A stretch of DNA of 64,000 nt from Actinomadura luzonensis (GCF_022664455.2 NZ_JAKRKC020000003.1:744001-808000); one strand, 5' to 3'; counted from the stretch's first letter, positions 17,767 to 26,196 are shown. Translations and numbers: made by a program. The notes: a model not told the origin generated them from the letters alone.

Positions 17767-18398
17767 GCCCCGCCGACGCCGAGCACGGCGAGGAAGGCGA
17801 TCTGCACCGCCATGAACGTCGCCACCCCGGCCAGCGAGGTCCAGCCGGCGACCTGCAGCCCCCGGTCGCGGGCCCGCGCCGCGGCCTCGCCGACCACGGC
17901 GATCTCCCGCTCCTCCGCGCCGCTCGCCTTGACCGTCCGGTACGCCTGCAGCGCCCGGTCCAGCACGGACCCCATCTCGCCCACGGCCTCCTGGGCCTGC
18001 GCCTGGGCCCGCTGGATGCGCGGCATGATCAGCGCCACCATCCCGCCGACGACCACGATCACGCCGAGCGTGACCAGCAGCAGCACGGCGTCCATGGTGG
18101 CCATCATGACGATGGCCCCGACCAGCATGAACACCGCGCCGACCGACTCGACGATGCCGTTGGTGAGCACGGCGCGCAGCAGCGTCGTGTCGCCGGTCAC
18201 CCGCGACAGCAGGTCGCCGGGCTTGAGCCGGTCCACGTCGGCGACCTTGAGGCGGAGCATCCGGTCCACGAGCCGGCGGCGGGCGCCGAGCACGATGCCC
18301 TCGCCGGTGCGCTCCATCAGGTAGCTGCCGCTCGCCGAGACCACCGCCCCGACCAGCACGGCGACGGTCAGCCCGAGCAGCGGCCCGGCCATGGACCC
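17767..18398. repeat. Tandem duplication, right copy (632 bp)
   Basis: Second copy of the block at 17135-17766, offset by exactly 632 bp. Minus-strand translation of this copy continues correctly from the exporter N-terminus; the frame is lost where it meets the left copy. Confidence 0.93.
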
Positions 18399-18610
18399 GC
18401 CCCCGCCGAAGGCGTCCACGACGTACTTGGCCAGCAGCGGCATGGCCAGCCCCGCCGCCGAGCCGATCAACCCGAGGAGCCCGCCGAGGACCAGGATCCT
18501 CCGGTGCGGGCGGACGTACGCCAGCAGCTCCTTGACCACCGCATCCCCTTTCACGACTGTTCTCACTTCGCGCAACGAACGGAGCGGCGTGATCCGCACC
18601 GCCGGACAGG

Positions 18611-18653
18611 GTCAACCTAGATTGACGACCTGAGTATGTCAACTTTGGTTGAC
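18611..18653. promoter_or_regulatory. Two GTCAA/TTGAC palindromes in the divergent promoter region
   Basis: Within the gap 18540-18777 lie GTCAACCTAGATTGAC (18611-18626) and the perfect palindrome GTCAACTTTGGTTGAC (18638-18653). They are 27 bp apart start to start. They sit upstream of the ABC exporter (minus) and of the DUF4331 gene (plus). The form resembles MarR- or TetR-type operators. No regulator gene of that kind is adjacent. Confidence 0.55.
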
Positions 18654-18777
18654 CTCTCCTCCTTGAGGAGGAGCCGACATCCACGGGCGCGCGGCGGACG
18701 AATAGGCCGTCGAGGAACCCGGCCGGAACCTCGCAGCAACCGAGAAGCACCGAACAGCACCTGCGAAAGGACCGAAC

Positions 18778-20154
18778 ATGGAGCTCCGGATCAACCGGCG
18801 CGCTCTGGTCGGACTCGGCCTCGCCGCAGCGGTCGCCGCGTCGTCGCTGGCCGCGCTCCGAACCGATACCGGCACCGCCTCCTCGCACCGGGAGGCTCCC
18901 AAGATCTCGGGCATGCCCCAGGTCGACAACACCGACGTCTACGCCTTCGTCAGCCCGGACAAGCCCGGGACGGTGACGCTGCTGGCGAACTGGATCCCGT
19001 TCGAGGAGCCCAACGGCGGCCCCAACTTCTACCCCTGGGACACCGGCGCCCGCTACAACATCAAGATCGACAACGACGGCGACGCCAAGACCGACGTCAC
19101 CTACCAGTGGACGTTCCGCGACGAGGACCAGCGCGGCAACGACACCTTCCTCTACAACAAGGGGCCCGTCACCTCGCTGAACGACCCCGACCTGCTCTAC
19201 CGGCAGCGCTACACCCTCAAGCGCATCACCCCGGACGGCAGCAAGACCCTGGTCGCGGACGGCATCGCCGCCCCCAGCAACGTCGGCCGCGCCTCGATGC
19301 CCGACTACGGCACCCTGCGCGCCCAGTCGATCACCAGCCTGCCCGGCGGCGGCAAGACGTTCGCCGGCCAGTCGGACGAGGCGTTCTTCCTCGACCTGCG
19401 CGTGTTCGACCTGCTCTACGGCGGCGACCTGTCGGAGGTCGGCCAGGACACCACCCGGGGCTACAACGTCAACACCATCGGCATCCAGGTGCCGCAGGAG
19501 GACGTGGCGCTCAAGGGCGACCCGAAGCGCAACCCGGTCATCGGCGTCTGCTCGACCACCGACAAGTTCAACGGCAGCAAGTACGTGCAGGTCTCCCGCC
19601 TGTGCAACCCGCTGGTGAACGAGGTCGTCGCGCCCGCCGGGCTCAAGGACGCCTACAACGCCCTCGACCCGTCCGGGGACGCCGACGTCGCCGCCCTGGT
19701 CAAGCGGGTCACCGATCCCGAGCTGGCCCGGCTCCTGCAGAGCATCTACGGCATCAAGGCGCCCGCCACCCCGCGGGCCGACCTGGTCGAGATCTTCCTG
19801 ACCGGCATCGCCAAGCAGAACGGCCCCATCAAGGCCGATCTGAACTCGCAGGTGCTCAACCAGGACGCCGGCAAGCTGCGGCCGTCGGAGATGCTGCGGC
19901 TCAACATGTCGGTCCCGCCGGCGAAGGACCCGAACCGGCTCGGCGTGCTCGCCGGCGACCTCCAGGGCTTCCCGAACGGCCGCCGCCTCATCGACGACGT
20001 GGTGGACATCGAGCTGCAGGCTGTGGCCGGCGCCGCGCAGACCGGCAAGCTCGTGCCCGGCCTGACGGACAAGGTGGACAGGAACGACAAGCCGTCGCTG
20101 CAGTCGTTCCCGTACATCCCGCTGCCCAGCAACGTCGCCGTCAACCAGCGCTAG
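18778..20154 (+). CDS. DUF4331 domain-containing secreted protein
   Basis: A 458-residue exported protein. The N-terminus INRRALVGLGLAAAVAASSL is a signal peptide with a twin-Arg-like start. After it comes the DUF4331 hallmark SSHREAP, then NTDVYAFVSPDKPGTVTLLA and a WIPFEEPNGGPNFYPWD segment. Function of the family is not established. It is followed by a TPR protein and a nickel/cobalt transporter-like protein on the same strand, but two strong hairpins separate it from those genes. It starts at ATG 18778 after GAAAGGACC. Confidence 0.88.
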   Translation: MELRINRRALVGLGLAAAVAASSLAALRTDTGTASSHREAPKISGMPQVDNTDVYAFVSPDKPGTVTLLANWIPFEEPNGGPNFYPWDTGARYNIKIDNDGDAKTDVTYQWTFRDEDQRGNDTFLYNKGPVTSLNDPDLLYRQRYTLKRITPDGSKTLVADGIAAPSNVGRASMPDYGTLRAQSITSLPGGGKTFAGQSDEAFFLDLRVFDLLYGGDLSEVGQDTTRGYNVNTIGIQVPQEDVALKGDPKRNPVIGVCSTTDKFNGSKYVQVSRLCNPLVNEVVAPAGLKDAYNALDPSGDADVAALVKRVTDPELARLLQSIYGIKAPATPRADLVEIFLTGIAKQNGPIKADLNSQVLNQDAGKLRPSEMLRLNMSVPPAKDPNRLGVLAGDLQGFPNGRRLIDDVVDIELQAVAGAAQTGKLVPGLTDKVDRNDKPSLQSFPYIPLPSNVAVNQR

Positions 20155-20158
20155 TCCT

Positions 20159-20193
20159 GGACCGGCCGGCGCCCTCTCCGACCCGGCCGGTCC
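20159..20193 (+). terminator. Hairpin terminator 1 after the DUF4331 gene
   Basis: GGACCGGCCGG (20159-20169) pairs perfectly with CCGGCCGGTCC (20183-20193) across a 13-base loop, four bases after the DUF4331 stop codon. Confidence 0.7.
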
Positions 20194-20233
20194 CCCAGGG
20201 CGGCAGGCCCCTTCTCCCGTCGTCTGCCGCCGC

Positions 20234-20278
20234 GCGAGCCGGCCGGCCGTGCCTCCCCGTCCCGGCCGGCCGGCTCGC
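20234..20278 (+). terminator. Hairpin terminator 2 before the TPR gene
   Basis: GCGAGCCGGCCGGCC (20234-20248) pairs perfectly with its complement at 20264-20278, a 15-bp stem with a 15-base loop followed by a pyrimidine-rich stretch. With the previous hairpin it makes a tandem terminator. Confidence 0.75.
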
Positions 20279-20326
20279 CTCTCTGTTCTCCGGCCCCTCC
20301 AGCTCACCCTCCGGAGCCTCACCGTC

Positions 20327-21529
20327 ATGCGGACTCTCGTGTTCTTCGCCGGTCTCGCCCTCGTCGGCGCGATGATCTTCACGATCGCCTCCTTCTCCGC
20401 GGCCCCCGCCGCCACGCCGCCCGCGCCGGGCGCGCAGCCGCTCGAAACGCTCCAGCAGCGGCTCAAGCGCCTGCCCGGCGACTACCGGAGCTGGGCGGAG
20501 CTGGCCTCCCAGTACGTCGACCAGGCCCGCGTCACCGGCGATCCTGCGTACTACGTCAAGGCGCAGGGCGCCGCCGACACCGCCGCGAGGCTGCGGCCGG
20601 ACGACGACGCCGTGCTCACCGCCCGCGCCTCGCTGGCCGCGGGCCGCCACGAGTTCGCGGCGGCGGCGAAGCTGGCCGGGCAGGCGCTCAGGGCCAACCC
20701 GTCCAGCGCGGCCGCGTACGGCGTGCTCGCCGACGCCCGGACGCAGCTCGGCGACCTGCGCGGGGCCGAGCACGCCGTGGAGAGGATGCTGGATCTGAAG
20801 CCGGGGGTGGCGGCGTTCGCGCGGGCCTCGTACGCGGCCGAGCTGCGCGGCGACCAGACCGCGGCCCGCCGCTACCTGGAGTACGCGCACCGGGACGCCT
20901 GGCTGCCCGCCGACCTCGCCTACACCCGCTACTACCTGGGCGAGCTGGCCCTGCACTCCGGCGACCTGGCGACGGCGCGGAGCTGGTACGCCCGCGCCCT
21001 GAGCGCCGACCCCGCCTTCACCCCGGCCCTCGCCGGCCAGGCCCGGGCCACCGCGCTCGGCGGCGACCTCGACCAGGCGCTCGGCCTCTACCAGCAGGTC
21101 GTGGCCCGCCTGCCGCTCCCGCAGTACCTCGTGGAGCAGGGCGAGACCCAGCTCAAGGCCGGGCGGCGGCCGGACTGGACGCTGCTGGAGGCGCAGCGGC
21201 GGCTGTTCGCGGCGGCGGGCGTGCGCGACGACCTGACGTGGGCGGAGTTCGAGGCCGACCACGGCGACCCGGCGCGGGCCGTGCGGCACGCCAAGGCCGA
21301 GTACGCCCGCAACCCGAGCCTGGTGGCCGCCGACGCCCTCGCGTGGGCGCTGTTCAAGGCGGGTGAGCCGACCGAGGCGCTGCCGTACGCGGAGCGGGCG
21401 ACCGCCACCGGCTGGCGCAACCCGCTGCTCCGCTACCACCGGGCCCGGATCGAGCAGGCCCTCGGCCGGCCCGCGCGGGTGGACCCCGCCTTCGACCCGT
21501 CCCTGCCGGCCCTGGCGAGGTTCTCATGA
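20327..21529 (+). CDS. Tetratricopeptide-repeat protein, membrane-anchored or secreted
   Basis: A 400-residue protein. The N-terminal hydrophobic segment (residues 3-25, FFAGLALVGAMIFTIASF) is a signal anchor. It is followed by TPR-like helical pairs, for example SWAELASQYVDQARVTGDPA and ARSWYARALSADPAFTPALA. TPR domains mediate protein contacts; no catalytic motif is seen. The stop overlaps the next start (ATGA, 21526-21529), so it is translationally coupled to the nickel/cobalt transporter-like gene and may assist it. GGAG precedes the ATG. Confidence 0.85.
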   Translation: MRTLVFFAGLALVGAMIFTIASFSAAPAATPPAPGAQPLETLQQRLKRLPGDYRSWAELASQYVDQARVTGDPAYYVKAQGAADTAARLRPDDDAVLTARASLAAGRHEFAAAAKLAGQALRANPSSAAAYGVLADARTQLGDLRGAEHAVERMLDLKPGVAAFARASYAAELRGDQTAARRYLEYAHRDAWLPADLAYTRYYLGELALHSGDLATARSWYARALSADPAFTPALAGQARATALGGDLDQALGLYQQVVARLPLPQYLVEQGETQLKAGRRPDWTLLEAQRRLFAAAGVRDDLTWAEFEADHGDPARAVRHAKAEYARNPSLVAADALAWALFKAGEPTEALPYAERATATGWRNPLLRYHRARIEQALGRPARVDPAFDPSLPALARFS

Positions 21530-22992
21530 GAGCGCTCCGGTTCGGCCTGTTGCCGCTGGTGGCGGGCCTGCTGATGGCCGCGCTGCCGGCCCGGCCGGCC
21601 GCTGCGCACCCGCTGGGCAACTTCACCGTCAACCACTACGACGGCCTCGTGGTCACGCCCGCCGAGATCCGCAACCTCGCCGTCGTGGACCTGGCCGAGC
21701 TGCCGACGTTGCAGGCCGAGCCGGACGTGGACGCGGGCTACGCGGGCCGCCGCTGCGCCGCGCTCGCCGCCGCGCAGCGCCTCGTCGTGGCGGGGACGGC
21801 GGTGCCGTGGCGGGTGGCGTCGTCCGCGTTCGCGTACGAGCCGGGCGCGGGCGGGCTGCGGACCAGCCGGCTGACCTGCCGCCTCGTGGCCGCCGTCCGC
21901 GCCGCGGGCACGGTGGAGTTCGCCGACGCCTTCGAGCGGGACCGCATCGGCTGGCGGGAGATCAGCGCGGCGGGCGACGGGGTGCGGCTGACCGGCTCCA
22001 CGGTGCCGGCCGCGAGCGTGAGCGGCGAGCTGCGCGCCTACCCGCGTGACCTGCTGTCCGACCCGCTCGACCAGCGCACGGCCCGGTTCACGGCGTCCGG
22101 CGCGGGCCTCGCCGGGCCGGCCGCCGGCGCGCGGGGTGGGGCCGGAGGCGGAGCCGTGCCCGGCGGCGTCGGCGTCGGCGGGCCCGTCGGGGACGCGCTG
22201 GCGGCCCTGGACCGGACGTTCACCGGCCTCGTCGGCTCCGAGGCGCTGACGGTGCCGCTCGGGCTGCTGGCCGTCGGGCTGGCGGTGGTGCTGGGGGCCG
22301 GGCACGCGCTGATCCCCGGGCACGGCAAGACGATCATGGCGGCGTACCTGGCGGGGCGGCGCGGCCGGCCGCGCGACGCGGTCGTGGTGGGGGCCACGGT
22401 GACGGCCACGCACACCGTGGGGGTGCTGGTGGTGGGGCTGGCGCTGAGCGCGTTCACGGCGCTGGCCGGGGAGGCGGTGCTGAGCTGGCTGGGGGTGGCG
22501 AGCGGGGTGCTGATCGCCGTGATCGGCCTCCGCCTCCTCCTGACCGCCCGCCGCCACCCCACCGCCCATGCTCATGGGCACGGGCACGGGCACGGGCACG
22601 GGCATGGGCATGGGCATGGGCACGGGCACGGGCATGGGCACGGGCACGGTCATGGGCATGGCGGGAGTGATCGGCGGGCGGGGCTGGTGGGGCTCGGGGT
22701 CGCGGGCGGTCTGGTGCCCAGCCCGTCGGCGCTGATCGTGCTGCTCGGCGCGATCGCGCTCGGCCGCACCTGGTTCGGGGTGGCGCTGGTGACGGCGTAC
22801 GGGGTGGGCATGGCCGCCACCCTCACCGTCACCGGCCTCCTGCTGGTCAAGCTGGTGGACCGGCTGGAGCGCCGGGCCGCCGCCGGTCGCCGGCTGGCCG
22901 CCCGGCTGTCCGGCCTGGCCCCGCTGGGCACGGCGGCGATGGTGGTGCTGCTGGGCGCGGGCCTCGCCCTCCGCTCGGCCGCCGCGCTCTAG
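21526..22992 (+). CDS. Nickel/cobalt transporter-like membrane protein with His-Gly repeat
   Basis: A 488-residue protein. It has a signal peptide (to about residue 27, ending AAAHPLGN), an extracellular domain to about residue 220, and a C-terminal membrane domain of the NiCoT/RcnA type. Signatures include LGAGHALIPGHGKTIMAAYL and ATVTATHTVGVLV, in which the histidines would bind metal. A cytoplasm-facing loop carries fifteen consecutive His-Gly pairs, a metal-binding low-complexity stretch. It is coupled to the preceding TPR protein. Uptake versus efflux of Ni/Co cannot be decided from sequence. Confidence 0.85.
   Translation: MRALRFGLLPLVAGLLMAALPARPAAAHPLGNFTVNHYDGLVVTPAEIRNLAVVDLAELPTLQAEPDVDAGYAGRRCAALAAAQRLVVAGTAVPWRVASSAFAYEPGAGGLRTSRLTCRLVAAVRAAGTVEFADAFERDRIGWREISAAGDGVRLTGSTVPAASVSGELRAYPRDLLSDPLDQRTARFTASGAGLAGPAAGARGGAGGGAVPGGVGVGGPVGDALAALDRTFTGLVGSEALTVPLGLLAVGLAVVLGAGHALIPGHGKTIMAAYLAGRRGRPRDAVVVGATVTATHTVGVLVVGLALSAFTALAGEAVLSWLGVASGVLIAVIGLRLLLTARRHPTAHAHGHGHGHGHGHGHGHGHGHGHGHGHGHGHGGSDRRAGLVGLGVAGGLVPSPSALIVLLGAIALGRTWFGVALVTAYGVGMAATLTVTGLLLVKLVDRLERRAAAGRRLAARLSGLAPLGTAAMVVLLGAGLALRSAAAL
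22573..22662 (+). repeat. 6-bp tandem repeat encoding (His-Gly)15
   Basis: Fifteen units of CAYGGN run without interruption for 90 bp inside the nickel/cobalt transporter-like gene. The unit is in frame, so copy-number change would alter the His-Gly loop length but not the frame. Confidence 0.92.
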
Positions 22993-23012
22993 CGCCCGCC
23001 CCGGCCGCCCCT

Positions 23013-23047
23013 TATAGTCATGCCCGTGACTACTCATGGGCATGACT
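23013..23047 (+). promoter_or_regulatory. Promoter and inverted-repeat operator of the second PadR gene
   Basis: TATAGT at 23013-23018 is a good -10 element. AGTCATGCCC (23016-23025) and GGGCATGACT (23038-23047) form a perfect inverted repeat with a 12-base spacer, reaching to five bases before the PadR ATG. Autoregulation is the likely role. Confidence 0.6.
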
Positions 23048-23051
23048 GACG

Positions 23052-23627
23052 ATGGCCCTGCGCCACGCCGTCCTCGCCGCCCTCCTCGACGGCGAGCACA
23101 GCGGCTACCAGCTCACCAAGATCTTCGACGTCGGCGTCGCCAACTTCTGGTACGCCTCCCCGCAGCAGCTCTACGCCGAGCTGGCCCGGCTGGAGGCCGA
23201 CGGCCTGGTGGCCGGCCGTGAGGTGGTCCAGCGCGGTCGCCCGACCAAGCGCCTGTTCACCGTCACCGACGCGGGCCTCGCCGAGCTGGCCGCCTTCGCC
23301 GCCGCCCCGCCCAAGCCGCTGCTGCTCCGCGACGACCTGGTGGTCCGGGTGCACGCCGTGGACGCCCTCGACCCGGCCCCCGTCATCGCCCAGCTCCACG
23401 AGCGGGCCGCGGCGGCCGCCGCCAAGCTGGAGCTGTTCGAGCGGACGCTGGCGCACTTCCGCGGCGACCGGGACGAGCAGACGTACCTGCGCGAGGGCGA
23501 GCGCGTCGGGCCGTACCTGTCGTGCCTGGCCGGCTGCCGGCTGGAGCGGGAGATCCGCGACTGGTGCCTGAGCACCGCCCGCACGCTGGCCGAGCGCGCC
23601 GCCCGCAGCCGGAGGGAGAGCTCCTGA
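23052..23627 (+). CDS. PadR family transcriptional regulator
   Basis: A 191-residue PadR regulator. The winged helix spans about residues 1-75: HAVLAALLDGEHSGYQLTKI, SPQQLYAELARLEADGLV and GRPTKRLFTVTDAGL. The C-terminal Vir-type helical domain follows. It has no clear ribosome site, in line with a short or absent leader. Its stop overlaps the GDSL hydrolase start (TGATG), so the two form an operon. No exporter is adjacent, unlike the first PadR gene. Confidence 0.9.
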   Translation: MALRHAVLAALLDGEHSGYQLTKIFDVGVANFWYASPQQLYAELARLEADGLVAGREVVQRGRPTKRLFTVTDAGLAELAAFAAAPPKPLLLRDDLVVRVHAVDALDPAPVIAQLHERAAAAAAKLELFERTLAHFRGDRDEQTYLREGERVGPYLSCLAGCRLEREIRDWCLSTARTLAERAARSRRESS

Positions 23628-24418
23628 TGTACACCCGCTACGTGGCGCTCGGCGACAGCCAGACCGAGGGCCTCGGCGACGGCGACGACGTGCGCGGCCA
23701 CCGCGGCTGGGCCGACCGCCTCGCCGAGCGCCTGGCCGCCGCCTCCCCCGGCCTGCTGTACGCCAACCTCGCCGTCCGGGGCCGGACCGCCGAGCGGATC
23801 CGCGACGAGCAGCTGCCGGCCGCCCTGGAGCTGCGTCCCGACCTGGCGACGGTCATGGCCGGCATGAACGACGTGATCCGCCCCGGCTTCGACGCCGGCC
23901 GGGTGGCGGGGGCGCTGGAGGACATGTACGCCGCGCTGACCGCCGCCGGAGCGCGGGTCGTCGGCGTGACATTTCCTGACATCGGGCGGATCATGCCGCT
24001 GGCCCGCCCGCTCCTGCCGCGCGTGCTCGCCCTGAACGCCCTCATCAGGGACGCCGCCGCCCGCCACAGGGTCACGCTGGTGGACGCGTTCCCACTGGAG
24101 TTCGCGGCCGACGCCCGCATGTGGGGCCCCGACCGCCTGCACGCCACCCCGGAGGGCCACGCCCGCATCGCCGACGCCGTCGCGCACGCCCTGGACCTGC
24201 CGGGCACCGGCACCGCCTGGATGGACCCGTTCCCGCCCCTGGCGGGCGTGCCGAGGTGGCGGGCCGCGGCGGCGGAGGCCAGGTGGCTGGGGACGTTCGC
24301 GGGGCCGTGGCTGCTGCGCCGCCTCCGCGGCCGCTCCTCGGGCGACGGCCGCACCGCCAAGCGGCCCACGCTCACGCCGGTCGCTCAGTCGGGCTCGGGC
24401 ACGTCGTCGGCGTCGTAG
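23627..24418 (+). CDS. SGNH/GDSL hydrolase family protein
   Basis: A 263-residue SGNH-fold esterase/lipase-like protein. Block I is ALGDSQTEG with nucleophile Ser11, block III GMND (Asn81) and block V DRLHATPEGH with Asp169 and His172, so the catalytic set is complete. No signal peptide is visible, so it is probably cytoplasmic. It is translationally coupled to the PadR gene. Its last 34 bases overlap the 3' end of the convergent nucleotidyltransferase gene. Substrate unknown. Confidence 0.9.
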   Translation: MYTRYVALGDSQTEGLGDGDDVRGHRGWADRLAERLAAASPGLLYANLAVRGRTAERIRDEQLPAALELRPDLATVMAGMNDVIRPGFDAGRVAGALEDMYAALTAAGARVVGVTFPDIGRIMPLARPLLPRVLALNALIRDAAARHRVTLVDAFPLEFAADARMWGPDRLHATPEGHARIADAVAHALDLPGTGTAWMDPFPPLAGVPRWRAAAAEARWLGTFAGPWLLRRLRGRSSGDGRTAKRPTLTPVAQSGSGTSSAS

Positions 24419-25077
24419 TCCACGTCGCCGTCGTCGGCCCGGCGCAGCTTGATGTCCTCCACCCAGCCCTGGACGAAGCGCCGGATCTCCCTGACGCGCT
24501 CCTCCGCGAGCCCGTAGGCCTCGAACGCCTCGTCGTCCATGAGCTCGACGTATTCGAGCCGCATGAGCAGCTCGTGGACCGAGAAGGAGTCGTGGTGCAC
24601 CGCGGCGAGCTGTTCGAGCGCGCGGTAGGGGTAGAGGTGCGCCACGGCGGCGATGTCGATGAGGTCGCGGGCCAGGCTGCGCTCGTGCACGGCCCGCATC
24701 TTGAGCCCGACCGCGTCGTCGAGCCCGAGCACGTCGATCGTGCCGCAGGTGATCGGGCGCTGCTGCAGCGCCTCGCGCAGCAGGTCGAACTCGCAGGTCT
24801 CGCCGGTCACGGGATCCTCGACGAGCATGCGGCCCATGCGCGGCGTGACCTCGATGATCTCCGCCTTCAGCCCGGCCTCCTGGAACGCTCCAGCCAAGCC
24901 GTCGGCCACGTCGGGCAGCGGCACCTCCATGGCGGTGGCGAAGTCGAGGTCCCTGCTGGGCCGGTCGGTGAAGCCGTGCGCCTTGATGGCGTAGCCGCCG
25001 GCGAGCACCAGGCCGTAGCGCCCGCACACGGGTAACACGGCCTGGAGCAGCCGCTCCTGGAAGGGCGGGAAGCGCAT
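24385..25077 (-). CDS. AbiEii/AbiGii-like nucleotidyltransferase (possible toxin)
   Basis: A 230-residue nucleotidyltransferase of the DUF1814/AbiEii type. The core is LAGGYAIKAHG...RPSRDLDFATA, with GG and DxD active-site motifs, and a distal KMRAVHERSLARDLIDIAAV block matching the KxxAxxxRxxxRDxxD pattern of AbiEii and MenT toxins. Known members modify tRNA and stop growth. It starts at ATG 25077, overlapping by one base the stop of a 107-residue upstream partner. The usual winged-helix AbiEi antitoxin is absent. It could also be a housekeeping nucleotidyltransferase. Confidence 0.8.
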   Translation of the reverse strand: MRFPPFQERLLQAVLPVCGRYGLVLAGGYAIKAHGFTDRPSRDLDFATAMEVPLPDVADGLAGAFQEAGLKAEIIEVTPRMGRMLVEDPVTGETCEFDLLREALQQRPITCGTIDVLGLDDAVGLKMRAVHERSLARDLIDIAAVAHLYPYRALEQLAAVHHDSFSVHELLMRLEYVELMDDEAFEAYGLAEERVREIRRFVQGWVEDIKLRRADDGDVDYDADDVPEPD

Positions 25078-25400
25078 CAGGCGACCCGCTCGCGCCGGAG
25101 CGGAAGCTTGTTCTCCCAGGCGTGCCGGTAGGCGGGCCCGAGCCCTCTTCTCAGCAGCGGCCAGTCGGCCATGAGAAGGTCGGCGTTCAGATAGGTCTCG
25201 TAGTCCACCCGCCGCCCGGTGGTGATGACGATGCGGTACATCTCCATCCGGATCTTGAACTGCGACAGGTCGAACTCGGTGAGCCCGGACCAGGCCAGCC
25301 AGGGCGGCAGGGCGACGACGCCCTCGGCCGGGCCGCGCAGGTCGGCCAGGGAGTCGGGGACCTTGTCCGCGAGCCCCTCGTGGAGCGGAGGCAGTGCCAT
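25077..25400 (-). CDS. 107-residue partner protein of the nucleotidyltransferase (unknown)
   Basis: A small soluble protein that I do not recognise as a named family. It is acidic-neutral, with a Trp-rich middle (PPWLAWSGLTEFDLSQFKIR) and a basic C-terminus (WENKLPLRRERVA). The stop overlaps the start of the nucleotidyltransferase gene (TGATG), so they are expressed together. On the minus strand CATACT lies six bases before the ATG, which would give a leaderless transcript from its own promoter. By position it is a candidate antitoxin; this is inference. Confidence 0.65.
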   Translation of the reverse strand: MALPPLHEGLADKVPDSLADLRGPAEGVVALPPWLAWSGLTEFDLSQFKIRMEMYRIVITTGRRVDYETYLNADLLMADWPLLRRGLGPAYRHAWENKLPLRRERVA

Positions 25401-25403
25401 GTC

Positions 25404-26162
25404 TCAAGTATGCCGACGCCCGCGCCGGGTGGAAGGCAGATCGTGCCGCCCCGACAGGAACTCCTGGAAGGCGATCTTGGCCCGGATCACCGGCCGCCGC
25501 CACCGCTCCTCGCGCCGCAGCGCCCGCGCCATCTTGCGCGGCGAGCGCCGGGCGAAGAACCAGTGCGCCCACGGCGACCCGGGCCGGGCCAGCCGCAGCG
25601 CGCCCACCAGCAGCATCGGCGGCATGAACAGCCCGGCCATGCCGGTCCAGATCTTGCCCTTGAGCAGGGTGATCACGGCGAGCACCAGGTTGGCCGTGAT
25701 GAGCGCGGCCGGGTTGACGAACGGCGTCGCGTACTCCCAGGTGAGCGGCCGCAGGCCGATGAGCAGCAGGCCGGTGACGGCGACCGCGATGAAGACCGCG
25801 TCCACCGACGTGCGCCCCTCCTCCTCCCAGTACACGTCGTGCAGGTGCAGGATCAGCGCGAACTCGTCCAGGACTAACGCGCTGCCCACCCCGAACACGC
25901 AGGCGGCGACCGCGTGCCCGGCCTGCCCGCCGGGCGGCACGATGAGCCCGGTGACGCCGCCGACGAGCATCAGCACCACGCCGAACACGACGTGGTGGAT
26001 GTGCATCTCGCCCACGCTGACGTTGCGGAACCAGCCGACCTTCGCCCTGATCAGCCGCACGTTGATGCGGGTGGCGATGAACGCCACGATGAGCGTGACG
26101 AAGAAGCAGAACAGCGGCAGCCGTCCCGTGGCGATGATGGTGTGCTGAAACCAATCCCCCAT
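25404..26162 (-). CDS. Integral membrane protein of unknown function
   Basis: A 252-residue protein with about six membrane segments, for example GRLPLFCFFVTLIVAFIAT at the N-terminus and VFIAVAVTGLLLIGL in the middle. A polar motif GEMHIHHVVFG could be a metal- or ligand-binding site within the membrane. The C-terminal 50 residues are strongly basic and cytoplasmic. No family name is certain. It ends three bases before the 107-residue gene and may share its transcript. Confidence 0.75.
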   Translation of the reverse strand: MGDWFQHTIIATGRLPLFCFFVTLIVAFIATRINVRLIRAKVGWFRNVSVGEMHIHHVVFGVVLMLVGGVTGLIVPPGGQAGHAVAACVFGVGSALVLDEFALILHLHDVYWEEEGRTSVDAVFIAVAVTGLLLIGLRPLTWEYATPFVNPAALITANLVLAVITLLKGKIWTGMAGLFMPPMLLVGALRLARPGSPWAHWFFARRSPRKMARALRREERWRRPVIRAKIAFQEFLSGRHDLPSTRRGRRHT

Positions 26163-26196
26163 GACCCTAAAGCGATGGTACGAGGTGATCGCCCTT

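Larger units (their letters stand above)
16201..18539 (-). pseudogene. ABC exporter (fused membrane/ATPase) broken by a 632-bp tandem duplication
   Basis: Without the duplication this would be a 568-residue ABC exporter half-transporter. It would have a six-helix membrane domain, then Walker A GPSGAGKST, signature LSGGERQRVA, Walker B LLLLDEATSQLD and the H-loop AHRLST. The 632-bp block is present twice in tandem (17135-17766 and 17767-18398). Because 632 is not a multiple of three, the reading frame shifts. The 5' part (GTG 18539 to stop 17736) gives 267 residues ending in an aberrant tail. The 3' part could restart at ATG 17760 and give a 519-residue protein lacking the first two helices. 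I read it as a disrupted gene or an assembly error. The GTG at 18539 is preceded by AAGGGG. Confidence 0.85.

Noticed and set aside
16201..20466. Minus-strand open frame of 1421 codons spanning the exporter and the DUF4331 region
   Set aside because: The part beyond 18.4 kb is antisense to the clearly coding DUF4331 gene and has the low-complexity Gly/Val/Arg composition of GC-rich shadow frames.
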